A stretch of 5,063 nucleotides of DNA from Oscillospiraceae bacterium (GCA_016296635.1 JAEDIZ010000135.1:1-5063), one strand, 5' to 3'; positions 1 to 4,970 are shown, counted from the first letter of the stretch. Notes: a model not told the origin generated them from the sequence alone. Numbers and translations are program-made.

Positions 1-649
1 CAAGCTCTTCAATTCTCTTGTCGATCCGTTCCAACTTTGCAGTCAGGTAGTCATAGGTCAGCAGATATTCCTCCAGGATCTCCTGATACAGCCCGCTGAC
101 CTTTAACGTGCGGAGCCAGCCAATGTGCGCCTGCGTCCAATGATGTTTCGATCCGTCAAAGTGATATCCATGCCGCAGACAGAAGGCAAGGATCTGCTGT
201 TTCACCTTTTTCAAAGCAAGCTTGTGGTCATCCCGCATCCGAAGATATTCCTTGATCTGCTCATCCTGCTCCGTCGGGATATGCACCGGACTGTGGTCGT
301 GATGGGCAAGGCAGCGGGCGATATGCGCGGCATCCCGCTTATCTGTTTTGACCCTTTTCTTCCCACCAGCTACCGGCATCGTTGTAGGTGCGAGGATCAC
401 GCATTTTACATTGTGCGCGGTCAGCTCATGATACAAAGTAAACCCGAGGCAGCCTGCCTCATAACCGCATACAAAAAGCGCATTGTCCCCGTAATGGAAA
501 CGCATGGCCTCCAGATAGTTGATGATCTTACTGTAATGAGCCTCGACCTTCTGCGGATATTCTGATTCTTCCTTCTCATTTGTGCAGCAGCAGAGAGAAA
601 AATTTTCCTTGTGGACGTCCATTCCGATATAAACTATGCTATAATACAT
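1..649 (-). CDS. IS110-family transposase (DEDD), 3' end beyond window
   Basis: The first 216 residues of a transposase/recombinase of the IS110 family, open from the ATG at 649 to the left edge. The reading frame was translated by hand. It shows the family's N-terminal RuvC-like DEDD domain: GMDVHKE (Asp11), CGYEAG (Glu64) and VKTDKRDA (Asp103, Asp106), the four expected metal-binding acids. Residues about 140-216 form the charged, helical linker. The C-terminal domain with the catalytic serine (Transposase_20) would lie outside the window. The start is set by GGAGGT at 656-661, six bases before ATG. IS110 enzymes move circular intermediates without usual terminal repeats or target duplications, and are guided by an element-encoded bridge RNA. 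The gene is co-oriented with dpaAB and begins 107 bases after the dpaB stop. No frameshift is seen in this part, so it could be active. Family assignment is very sure; the subgroup (IS110 or IS1111) is not determinable here. Confidence 0.95.
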   Translation of the reverse strand, partial: MYYSIVYIGMDVHKENFSLCCCTNEKEESEYPQKVEAHYSKIINYLEAMRFHYGDNALFVCGYEAGCLGFTLYHELTAHNVKCVILAPTTMPVAGGKKRVKTDKRDAAHIARCLAHHDHSPVHIPTEQDEQIKEYLRMRDDHKLALKKVKQQILAFCLRHGYHFDGSKHHWTQAHIGWLRTLKVSGLYQEILEEYLLTYDYLTAKLERIDKRIEEL

Positions 650-652
650 TTC

Positions 653-746
653 ATGACCTCCATTTGTATGCGGTAATCCCTGTTTTGTAGTGTGGTGATA
701 CCTACATTATACAGGTAAATCCACGTTCCTACAAATTGGAGGTCAT
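653..746 (-). promoter_or_regulatory. Inverted repeat masking the transposase ribosome binding site
   Basis: The arm at 653-668 (ATGACCTCCATTTGTA on the plus strand) is the reverse complement of 730-746 (TACAAATTGGAGGTCAT) apart from one extra base. In a minus-strand transcript coming from dpaAB, the 730-746 arm is made first. It can then pair with the 653-668 arm, giving a 16-base-pair stem with one bulged A and a 61-base loop. The second arm contains the transposase GGAGGT, so its ribosome binding site would be buried. Masking of transposase translation on read-through transcripts is known from other insertion sequences; its application here is inference. Confidence 0.6.
706..734 (-). promoter_or_regulatory. 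Putative promoter of the IS110 transposase
   Basis: On the minus strand there is a perfect TATAAT at 711-706, with TTGTAG at 734-729 and a 17-base spacer; the -35 matches the consensus at three of six positions. The predicted start is near 699, about 50 bases before the transposase ATG. It lies inside the loop of the 653-746 inverted repeat and downstream of the anti-ribosome-binding-site arm. A transcript from here would therefore carry a free GGAGGT, unlike read-through RNA from dpaB. Confidence 0.5.
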
Positions 747-756
747 TTCATATTGT

Positions 757-1329
757 CTAAACCAGCAGCGGCTGCAGCTGCTCACCGCGAAGCGCCGCCT
801 CGACGGTGTCTGGCAGAAGATCAAAATGCGCAACAAGGGAGCGGGGCTTTTGAAACGCTGCATCCTGCCCGAAAGGAACGAAATAATACTGCTTTCGGTT
901 CAGAAGCTGACCGATCGAAGCAGCATTTCCGGCAAGACCATCGTTTGTAGAAACGGCGAGAATGATGGGGCGCTCGTTTCTCAGATGTGCCTTGCAGGCC
1001 AGCGTGACTGGGCCGTCGGCAATTCCTGCCGCCAGCTTTGCCAGCGTATTTCCGGTAGCCGGAGCAACAACAAGTGCATCCAGCAGCTTTTTCGGGCCGA
1101 TGGGCTCGGTCTGCTCTATGGTGTGCAGAATTTCGTGCTGACAGATTTCTTCCATGCGCGAACGAAAATGCGCAGACGGGCCGAAACGGCTGTCTGTTTC
1201 ATAGCTTGCGGTTGACATAATCGGAATAATGTTCGGGTATTTCTCGTGCAGCTGTTCGAGGGCTTTCAGCACCTTTTCAAAAGTACAGAAAGAACCGCAC
1301 ATGGCGAAACCAATCACATGAGTTGACAT
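757..1329 (-). CDS. dpaB: Dipicolinate synthase subunit B
   Basis: DpaB (SpoVFB), the flavoprotein-fold subunit of dipicolinate synthase. With DpaA it oxidises the dihydrodipicolinate-pathway intermediate to dipicolinic acid in the mother cell; the acid is then moved into the forespore with calcium. The 190 residues show the family landmarks: IGFAMCGSFCTF at 6-17 (phosphate-binding loop), ETDSRFG at 44-50, APATGNTLAKLA at 89-100, STNDGL at 127-132, FVPFGQD at 150-156 and LQPLLV at the end. Bacillus SpoVFB is about 200 residues and has a short tail after this point, so this protein ends slightly early but keeps the whole domain. The usual TGS of the first loop is CGS here (Cys11). AGGAGG at 1334-1339 lies four bases before ATG. 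The start is 12 bases after the dpaA stop, so the two form an operon. No terminator is visible after its stop; the transposase unit follows directly. Confidence 0.95.
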   Translation of the reverse strand: MSTHVIGFAMCGSFCTFEKVLKALEQLHEKYPNIIPIMSTASYETDSRFGPSAHFRSRMEEICQHEILHTIEQTEPIGPKKLLDALVVAPATGNTLAKLAAGIADGPVTLACKAHLRNERPIILAVSTNDGLAGNAASIGQLLNRKQYYFVPFGQDAAFQKPRSLVAHFDLLPDTVEAALRGEQLQPLLV

Positions 1330-1341
1330 AATACCTCCTGA

Positions 1342-2172
1342 TCAAATGGCGGAAAGAATTGCGTCGTGGATAAATCCGGCTGCGGTTTTCGGGGCAACGC
1401 GGCCTGGCAGAGCCAATGCAGGAATGTACCGATCGGAAAAACGGCAGGAGGAATCAAGACCGCCGGGCCTGGAGGCCAGGTCGATGATACAGGTATCCGG
1501 GCGAAGCGCATCCAGATGCCGCTGCTGCAGAACGGGTGCCGGAACGGTATTGAAAATGCAGTCATACTGCCGAAGCTCCTTTGAATAGTCTCCGGTATGG
1601 TCAGCTTCATACCCGGCGGCACGAATCTGTGCAAGATCAGCCGGGGATCTAGCGCTGACGCAGACATCTGCACCGAAGTTTTTCAGTCTCTTTGCCACTG
1701 CTTTTCCAATTCTGCCGTACCCGATGACCAGCATGCGGCTTTTCCATATTGTACAGTCCGTATGTTCCATGGCGATCTGAATGGCACCTTCGGCGGTCGG
1801 AATGGCGTTGAGGATCGCAAGTGATGCATCCTGCGCGTAATCGATAACGGAAAGATCGAACGAGGCGGCAGCTTTTTGAACGGAGGACATTCCGCCTCCG
1901 GCAAGAATTGCGCCGGGCATTGCGGATTCAAGCACCGGCTCCAATGGCAGGGGCGTTTTATCCGAACGGATATACCCGTCAGCGTCCAGCGCCGGCATCG
2001 GCAGTATAATAAGCTCTGACTGAGAAACGGTGTTTTGTATCAGAGAAGCCGTGTCCGGGATCCCGGGTACTCGGTGGCAGAGGACGGCGTATCCTTCCGA
2101 TAAAAACTGCCGGGACAGATAGAACTGTCGGCGGTCACCGCCAAGTAAAGCGATTGTATGAATCAAAAGCAT
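1342..2172 (-). CDS. dpaA: Dipicolinate synthase subunit A
   Basis: DpaA (SpoVFA), the NAD(P)-binding subunit of dipicolinate synthase, acting with DpaB in the mother cell late in sporulation. The 276 residues include an N-terminal domain starting IALLGGDRRQ (7-16), the conserved IPTAEGAIQIAMEHTD (124-139), a Rossmann motif VIGYGRIGKAVA (149-160, GxGxxG at 151-156), LASRPGG (232-238) and ALPGRVAPKTAA (254-265). Length is close to the roughly 300 residues of Bacillus SpoVFA. The start is uncertain. The ATG at 2172 directly abuts AAGAAGGG with no spacer, whereas the in-frame TTG two codons later (2166) sits six bases from it. The TTG start would give MIHTIALLGGD, a better-spaced initiation. The upstream promoter candidate at 2187-2195 also argues for the later start. 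The gene ends in TGA at 1342-1344 and is followed closely by dpaB. Confidence 0.95.
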   Translation of the reverse strand: MLLIHTIALLGGDRRQFYLSRQFLSEGYAVLCHRVPGIPDTASLIQNTVSQSELIILPMPALDADGYIRSDKTPLPLEPVLESAMPGAILAGGGMSSVQKAAASFDLSVIDYAQDASLAILNAIPTAEGAIQIAMEHTDCTIWKSRMLVIGYGRIGKAVAKRLKNFGADVCVSARSPADLAQIRAAGYEADHTGDYSKELRQYDCIFNTVPAPVLQQRHLDALRPDTCIIDLASRPGGLDSSCRFSDRYIPALALPGRVAPKTAAGFIHDAILSAI

Positions 2173-2180
2173 CCCTTCTT
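2164..2180 (-). promoter_or_regulatory. Ribosome binding site that decides the dpaA start
   Basis: On the minus strand AAGAAGGG (2180-2173) is followed immediately by ATG (2172-2170) and then, in frame, by TTG (2166-2164). A usual spacing of five to nine bases favours TTG. The ATG, with zero spacing, would be poorly placed. The two products differ only by two residues. Confidence 0.45.
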
Positions 2181-2186
2181 TCTGCC

Positions 2187-2195
2187 TATTCTATG
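2187..2195 (-). promoter_or_regulatory. Putative sporulation (sigma-K or sigma-E) -10 element for dpaAB
   Basis: The minus strand reads CATAGAATA. This fits the sigma-K -10 consensus CATAnnnTA exactly and the sigma-E consensus CATACAnT at seven of eight positions. dpaAB is a known mother-cell operon under sigma-K in Bacillus and Clostridia, so the position is biologically right. A good -35 is not visible (GCATCGG lies in the expected place). Transcription would start near 2180, leaving a leader of under 10 bases to the ATG or about 14 to the TTG. Confidence 0.5.
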
Positions 2196-2216
2196 CGCGA
2201 TAAACTGCCGATGCGC

Positions 2217-2243
2217 AAAAAAAGACCCTGCCGGACGGCAGGG
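2217..2243 (-). terminator. Intrinsic terminator after the CAP-domain gene
   Basis: A perfect eight-base-pair stem, CCCTGCCG (2226-2233) with CGGCAGGG (2236-2243), is followed on the minus strand by TC and seven T (2225-2217). It lies about 50 bases past the stop of the CAP-domain gene and just before the dpaA promoter, so it separates the two minus-strand units. The plus strand after the stem is A-rich, so it works in one direction only. Confidence 0.9.
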
Positions 2244-2293
2244 AAAAAATAAAACGGCTGTTTCTTTTACACATCGAATATGTATCTCTTCGG

Positions 2294-3037
2294 TCAGCCG
2301 AGGAACCACTGTGTCCAGTATCCGCCGTCTGCAACATAGCCGACGCCGATCCGGTCAAAGTTGGCGGAAAGAATATTGGCGCGGTGTCCGCTGGAATTCA
2401 TCCAGGCCGCAACGACATCTTCAGCACGGAAATATCCCATGGCGATATTCTCGCCGGCGTAGGCATATGTGATGCCGAACGAGCGCATCATATCAAAGGG
2501 TGAACCGTAAGTGGGGCTTTGATGATCGAAGTACCGGTTGTCGTGCAGATCCTGCGACTTGATGCGTGCATAGCTGCTCAGCGTTTCATCGAGCTGCAGA
2601 GCAGGCAGTCCGTAGACTGCGCGTTCGGCATTGACCAGCTCTACCACCTGCCGCTCCATGGAGCTGACTGTGGACTGCGCAGGTTTCTCCGGCTTTTCAG
2701 AGGGCTGCGATGGAACAATTACCGGATCATCAGGCACCTCTGCAGGCGAGGGAGATTCCGGATCGGGTTCAGCCGGCTGCGCTGGTGTTTGCTCCGGCTC
2801 CAGTTCTACAAGGGGCGGCTGCTCCGGTAAGGTATCAGATGGCAAGCAGTTTTCCCAGCAGTCGAGCTCGGAACGGCACCCACAGCCGAACAGCCAGCAT
2901 ACCAGCTGCTGCTTCAGACATGCATATACGGTCTGCGACTCTGCGGTCGGTCTGCATACGGCTGCGGCAAAAGCGGATGTTGCCATGCTGAAACAAAGTG
3001 TGAATACCAGTAAAATTGTGAGAATTTTTCTTCTCAT
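2294..3037 (-). CDS. Secreted CAP/SCP-domain protein with Cys-rich N-terminus
   Basis: An exported 247-residue protein of the YkwD-like CAP (SCP/PR-1) group. A signal peptide covers about 1-25 (MRRK, hydrophobic core, cleavage near AFA-AA). Residues 28-64 hold seven cysteines (28, 40, 47, 52, 54, 60, 64). Residues 66-122 are a Pro/Glu-rich low-complexity linker. The CAP domain covers 127-247 with the usual marks: LVNAER (134-139), YFDHQSP (169-175, His172), YAGENIA (193-199, Glu196), SGHRANIL (216-223, His218), IGVGY (230-234) and GYWTQWFLG at the end. These residues form the CAP cavity; the role of bacterial members is mostly unknown, and cell-wall or spore-surface functions are possible. 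GGAGGG seven bases before ATG fixes the start. It stands alone with its own terminator, divergent from the DUF4364 gene. I see no convincing sigma-A promoter; TTGCTT/TAAAAG with 17 spacing is a weak option. The family call is sure; the role is unknown. Confidence 0.92.
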   Translation of the reverse strand: MRRKILTILLVFTLCFSMATSAFAAAVCRPTAESQTVYACLKQQLVCWLFGCGCRSELDCWENCLPSDTLPEQPPLVELEPEQTPAQPAEPDPESPSPAEVPDDPVIVPSQPSEKPEKPAQSTVSSMERQVVELVNAERAVYGLPALQLDETLSSYARIKSQDLHDNRYFDHQSPTYGSPFDMMRSFGITYAYAGENIAMGYFRAEDVVAAWMNSSGHRANILSANFDRIGVGYVADGGYWTQWFLG

Positions 3038-3081
3038 TGGTTATCCCTCCTTCTCTTTTCTTTTACACCAGTTCTTTCCGT

Positions 3082-3109
3082 AAAGCAAGCGGTAAATGTT
3101 GCCTGCTTT
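3082..3109. repeat. Imperfect inverted repeat in the divergent promoter region
   Basis: AAAGCAAGC (3082-3090) and GCCTGCTTT (3101-3109) are reverse complements with one mismatch across a 10-base gap. The pair lies between the divergent CAP-domain and DUF4364 genes. It is flanked by direct copies of TACACCA at 3064-3070 and 3112-3118. It may be an operator or chance; nothing further supports it. Confidence 0.3.
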
Positions 3110-3132
3110 CGTACACCAAATTTCGGGAAGCC

Positions 3133-3161
3133 TTGAGTTTTGCCACCGTGTTTGCTATACT
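3133..3161 (+). promoter_or_regulatory. Sigma-A promoter of the DUF4364-HTH operon
   Basis: TTGAGT (3133-3138) and TATACT (3156-3161) are separated by 17 bases. TGC directly before the -10 makes it an extended -10 promoter. The expected start is near 3168, giving a leader of about 30 bases that ends in GGAGGG and the ATG at 3197. Confidence 0.8.
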
Positions 3162-3196
3162 TACTTCAGAAAAAGTATGTTTTTGGAGGGAATACT

Positions 3197-3736
3197 ATGG
3201 AGCAGCGTGGCTTTATTCATGACATGCTGGATGTTAAGGTGCTGATTCTGTTTGTTACGGCAAAGGCACTATATCCGATGGATGTGCAGAAAATCTATGA
3301 GCTTTGCTATCAGGATGACTGCCTGAGCTATTTCGATGTGTCGGTTGCGGTACCGGAAATGGTGCAGTCCGGCCATTTGGAGGAAACCGAGCCGGGACAA
3401 TACATTATTTCGGAAAAAGGCCGGAAGCATGAGGAAGTCACGCATGATGCAATTGCATATCCGGTCATGCAGCGTGCGCTGGCAGCAGTCGAGCGGTTTA
3501 ACAGAGAGGCTCGCAGAGACAATCTGATACGTACCGAGATCATTCCCAGAAAAGACGGCGATTTTTCCGTAGTGATGAGCCTCGATGATGAGAAAAGCAA
3601 TCTGATGACGCTGGAACTGATGGCCCCTACGCAGCAGCAGGCAAGACAGTTGACAAAGGCATTTCATAAGCGTGCGGAATCACTGTTCAGCTCCATCGTA
3701 AAAGAGCTTCTGGATGAGGCAGAACAGAAGAAATGA
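3197..3736 (+). CDS. DUF4364 family protein (winged-helix-like)
   Basis: A 179-residue cytoplasmic protein matching the DUF4364 family of Clostridia. Residues about 5-80 look like a winged helix: helices around DVKVLILFVTAKA, the segment MDVQKIYELCYQDDCLSYFDVSVAVPEMVQSGHL as helix-turn-helix split in two here (28-45, 46-61), and a wing at QYIISEKG (68-75). Residues 80-179 are an alpha/beta region with many charged residues ending in a helix, LFSSIVKELLDEAEQKK. The family has no established biochemical role; its fold suggests a transcription regulator. The start at 3197 is chosen because GGAGGG (3185-3190) lies six bases before it; the frame stays open 19 codons upstream, but that part covers the promoter and has no ribosome binding site. 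It is first in an operon with the HTH gene, overlapping it at ATGA, so translation is probably coupled. Confidence 0.88.
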   Translation: MEQRGFIHDMLDVKVLILFVTAKALYPMDVQKIYELCYQDDCLSYFDVSVAVPEMVQSGHLEETEPGQYIISEKGRKHEEVTHDAIAYPVMQRALAAVERFNREARRDNLIRTEIIPRKDGDFSVVMSLDDEKSNLMTLELMAPTQQQARQLTKAFHKRAESLFSSIVKELLDEAEQKK

Positions 3737-3948
3737 GACAGTATGAACATGCTTCGGAGATACTGCAGCAATGGATGAAACAGAAAGGCGTCAGCGCCGC
3801 AGAGATGGCTGAAAAGCTTCAGATCGATGCCGGGATTCTGCGCGCAATTCTATCCGGAAGACAGAAAAATATCAGCACCAGAAACATGATCCTGCTCGCA
3901 CGATATTTCGACATCAGTCTACAGAATCTGATCGACGCACTTGCTTGA
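3733..3948 (+). CDS. Small Cro/C1-type helix-turn-helix protein
   Basis: A 71-residue protein made almost wholly of one XRE-type DNA-binding domain. Helix one is EILQQWMKQKG (9-19). The helix-turn-helix is VSAAEMAEKLQIDAGILRAI (20-39), with SGRQKNIS (41-48) after it. The last helices are RNMILLARYFDISLQNLIDALA (50-71), which follows the usual pattern of an XRE core where the last helix carries a DISLDxL-like motif. It has no sensor domain or membrane segment. Its ATG overlaps the TGA of the DUF4364 gene by four bases, and only a weak AGAAG lies upstream, so it likely depends on translational coupling. The pairing suggests that the two products act in one regulatory unit, perhaps as partners; target genes are not known. 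No hairpin terminator follows, so some read-through into hpf is possible. Confidence 0.8.
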   Translation: MRQYEHASEILQQWMKQKGVSAAEMAEKLQIDAGILRAILSGRQKNISTRNMILLARYFDISLQNLIDALA

Positions 3949-3991
3949 TGTCTGTTCACATAAAGTTTACCAAATGAAGACTGGATTTCTA

Positions 3992-4020
3992 TTGTAAAAT
4001 TGTGCATCTTGTGGTATACT
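3992..4020 (+). promoter_or_regulatory. Extended -10 promoter of hpf
   Basis: TTGTAA (3992-3997) and TATACT (4015-4020) are separated by 17 bases, with TGG directly before the -10 (extended -10). The predicted start is about 4026-4027, giving a leader of about 50 bases that opens with the 4026-4045 hairpin. Confidence 0.8.
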
Positions 4021-4025
4021 GCTGA

Positions 4026-4045
4026 CATAGGGAAGACACCCTATG
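4026..4045 (+). promoter_or_regulatory. Stem-loop at the 5' end of the hpf mRNA
   Basis: CATAGGG (4026-4032) and CCCTATG (4039-4045) form a perfect seven-base-pair stem with a six-base loop. It begins at the predicted transcription start of hpf and lies well before the ribosome binding site at 4063-4069. It has no T-run, so it is not a terminator. A 5' stem of this kind can protect an mRNA from 5'-end decay; an operator role is the alternative. Confidence 0.5.
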
Positions 4046-4077
4046 AAAGCAGGCCTATAACGAAAGGAGCGGCTATT

Positions 4078-4617
4078 ATGAGATTTCAGTATACCGAGAA
4101 GAAAGTCACCCTGCCGGAAAATGTCCACAAGTATGCAGAAAAGAAAGTTATGAAGCTGGAACGTTTTTTTGGCGATGACGCTGACGCTCTTGTCACATTC
4201 AGTGTGGAAAAGAATCGAAATGTAGCGGAGATTACAGTTCATGCAGCAAACACCTACTTCCGTGCAAGTGAAAGTACATCGGATATGTTTGCATCTGTTG
4301 ATGCTGCAGTTGCAACGATTGAACGCCAGATCCGCAAGAATAAGACACGCCTTTCCAGAAGACTTCGACAAGATGCATTTGTAAGAACATCTGATGTCAC
4401 TTCTTTTGCTCCGGACGAGCCTGAAGAGAGCACCTTCGAACTTGTCAGAACAAAGAAGTTCAACATGAAGCCGATGACGAGAGAAGAGGCTATCCTGCAG
4501 ATGAATCTACTGGAACATACCTTCTTCGCATTCCGCGATGAAGATCAGGGAGGCGCGTTTGCGGTGGTTTATAAGAGAACTGACGGCGGCTACGGACTGA
4601 TAGAAGATGCAGAATAA
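4078..4617 (+). CDS. hpf: Ribosome hibernation promoting factor, long form
   Basis: A 179-residue long-type HPF (RaiA/YvyD family). It binds the 30S decoding region and, through its C-terminal domain, pairs two 70S ribosomes into inactive 100S dimers during slow growth. Residues 1-97 are the S30AE domain: RFQYTEKKVTLPENVHKYAE opens it, followed by KLERFF (26-31), VEKNRNVAEITVHAANTYFRA (43-63) and the basic helix IERQIRKNKTRLSRRLR (81-97). A linker (98-120) leads to the dimerisation domain, 121-179, with VRTKKFNMKPMTREEAILQM (123-142), FFAFRD (149-154) and the closing VVYKRTDGGYGLIE (163-176). Length is typical. The ATG at 4078 is chosen because AAAGGAG (4063-4069) lies eight bases upstream; the open frame before it covers promoter and leader. 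It is a single-gene unit with its own promoter and terminator, and ends just upstream of what appear to be rRNA promoters. Confidence 0.96.
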   Translation: MRFQYTEKKVTLPENVHKYAEKKVMKLERFFGDDADALVTFSVEKNRNVAEITVHAANTYFRASESTSDMFASVDAAVATIERQIRKNKTRLSRRLRQDAFVRTSDVTSFAPDEPEESTFELVRTKKFNMKPMTREEAILQMNLLEHTFFAFRDEDQGGAFAVVYKRTDGGYGLIEDAE

Positions 4618-4627
4618 CACAGATTTT

Positions 4628-4658
4628 AAGCGGGTATCACATGATACCCGCTTTTATT
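4628..4658 (+). terminator. Intrinsic terminator of hpf
   Basis: AAGCGGGTATCA (4628-4639) and TGATACCCGCTT (4642-4653) pair perfectly around CA. TTTTATT follows from 4652. It begins ten bases after the hpf stop and isolates hpf from the tandem promoters downstream. Confidence 0.93.
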
Positions 4659-4736
4659 GTACGAAAACTGATAAAATAGAACGAAGCAAGGCGAAAACGC
4701 TACCTGAATTTGTGCAACATTACGTGATAAAAGAGG

Positions 4737-4765
4737 TTGACAAATCACTTTTGCTTTGGTATTAT
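4737..4765 (+). promoter_or_regulatory. Tandem promoter P1, probably of an rRNA operon
   Basis: TTGACA (4737-4742), a 17-base spacer and TATTAT (4760-4765), with TGG before the -10. The predicted start is about 4771-4772. The initially transcribed bases form GCTCCG (4772-4777), loop TTA, CGGAGC (4781-4786). Confidence 0.85.
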
Positions 4766-4840
4766 GTGCAAGCTCCGTTACGGAGCACACAAACAGCCTG
4801 AGTCCTGAAAAACTTTCGACAAAGAGTTCGAAAAAATTTC

Positions 4841-4869
4841 TTGACAAATGCAAAACGATGTGCTAAAAT
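4841..4869 (+). promoter_or_regulatory. Tandem promoter P2, probably of an rRNA operon
   Basis: TTGACA (4841-4846), a 17-base spacer and TAAAAT (4864-4869), with TGC before the -10. An A-rich stretch (GAAAAAATTTC) directly upstream may act as an UP element. The start is near 4875-4876. A short hairpin, GCTC (4880-4883) with GAGC (4889-4892), follows a few bases later. Confidence 0.88.
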
Positions 4870-4941
4870 AACGAAGTTCGCTCCGATTGAGCATCATGAA
4901 AATCCGGTCTTGAAAATAATTGAGAATTTTGAAAAAAATCC

Positions 4942-4970
4942 TTGACAAATGAAAGACGCTGAGATATAAT
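4942..4970 (+). promoter_or_regulatory. Tandem promoter P3, full consensus, probably of an rRNA operon
   Basis: TTGACA (4942-4947), a 17-base spacer and TATAAT (4965-4970): a full consensus sigma-A promoter. An A-rich stretch (GAAAAAAATCC) lies upstream. The start is near 4976-4977. The new RNA begins with GCTCG (4977-4981) and CGAGC (4989-4993) around a seven-base loop. Confidence 0.9.

Larger units (their letters stand above)
1..756 (-). mobile_element. IS110-family insertion sequence, partial, right boundary uncertain
   Basis: The element contains the transposase gene at 1-649 and some or all of the non-coding stretch 650-756. Its transposase-proximal end must lie between the transposase start and the dpaB stop at 757, because dpaB reads normally to its expected C-terminal LQPLLV. 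IS110 elements usually lack clear terminal inverted repeats, so the exact base cannot be read from one copy. The other end is beyond the left edge. The 756 limit is therefore a maximum. Confidence 0.6.

Noticed and set aside
125..565. 146-codon plus-strand open frame
   Set aside because: It is antisense to the IS110 transposase frame, which carries all four DEDD acids; the plus-strand product resembles no family and has no ribosome binding site.
736..1215. Plus-strand open frames of 159 and 65 codons with TTG starts and a nearby GGAGGT at 738-743
   Set aside because: They lie antisense to dpaB, whose translation matches its family end to end. The apparent ribosome binding site is only the other arm of the inverted repeat that masks the transposase site.
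2187..2243. The hairpin before dpaA considered as a riboswitch or attenuator for dpaAB
   Set aside because: It lies upstream of the likely dpaA promoter and has the stem-plus-T-run form of a plain terminator for the CAP gene, without room for an aptamer.
2631..3083. 150-codon plus-strand open frame rich in Ser and Gly
   Set aside because: It is the antisense image of the Pro/Glu linker and Cys-rich region of the CAP protein, whose signal peptide, domain and ribosome binding site are clear.
3140..3196. N-terminal extension of the DUF4364 frame by 19 codons
   Set aside because: This stretch contains the -10 box and predicted transcription start; the ATG at 3197 has GGAGGG at proper spacing.
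4000..4077. N-terminal extension of the hpf frame by 26 codons
   Set aside because: It covers the -10 box and the leader hairpin; HPF proteins begin at MRFQYTEKK, and AAAGGAG precedes that ATG.
4607..4853. Short open frames of 64 (+) and 75 (-) codons after hpf
   Set aside because: They run through the terminator and tandem promoters, have no ribosome binding site and resemble no known protein.
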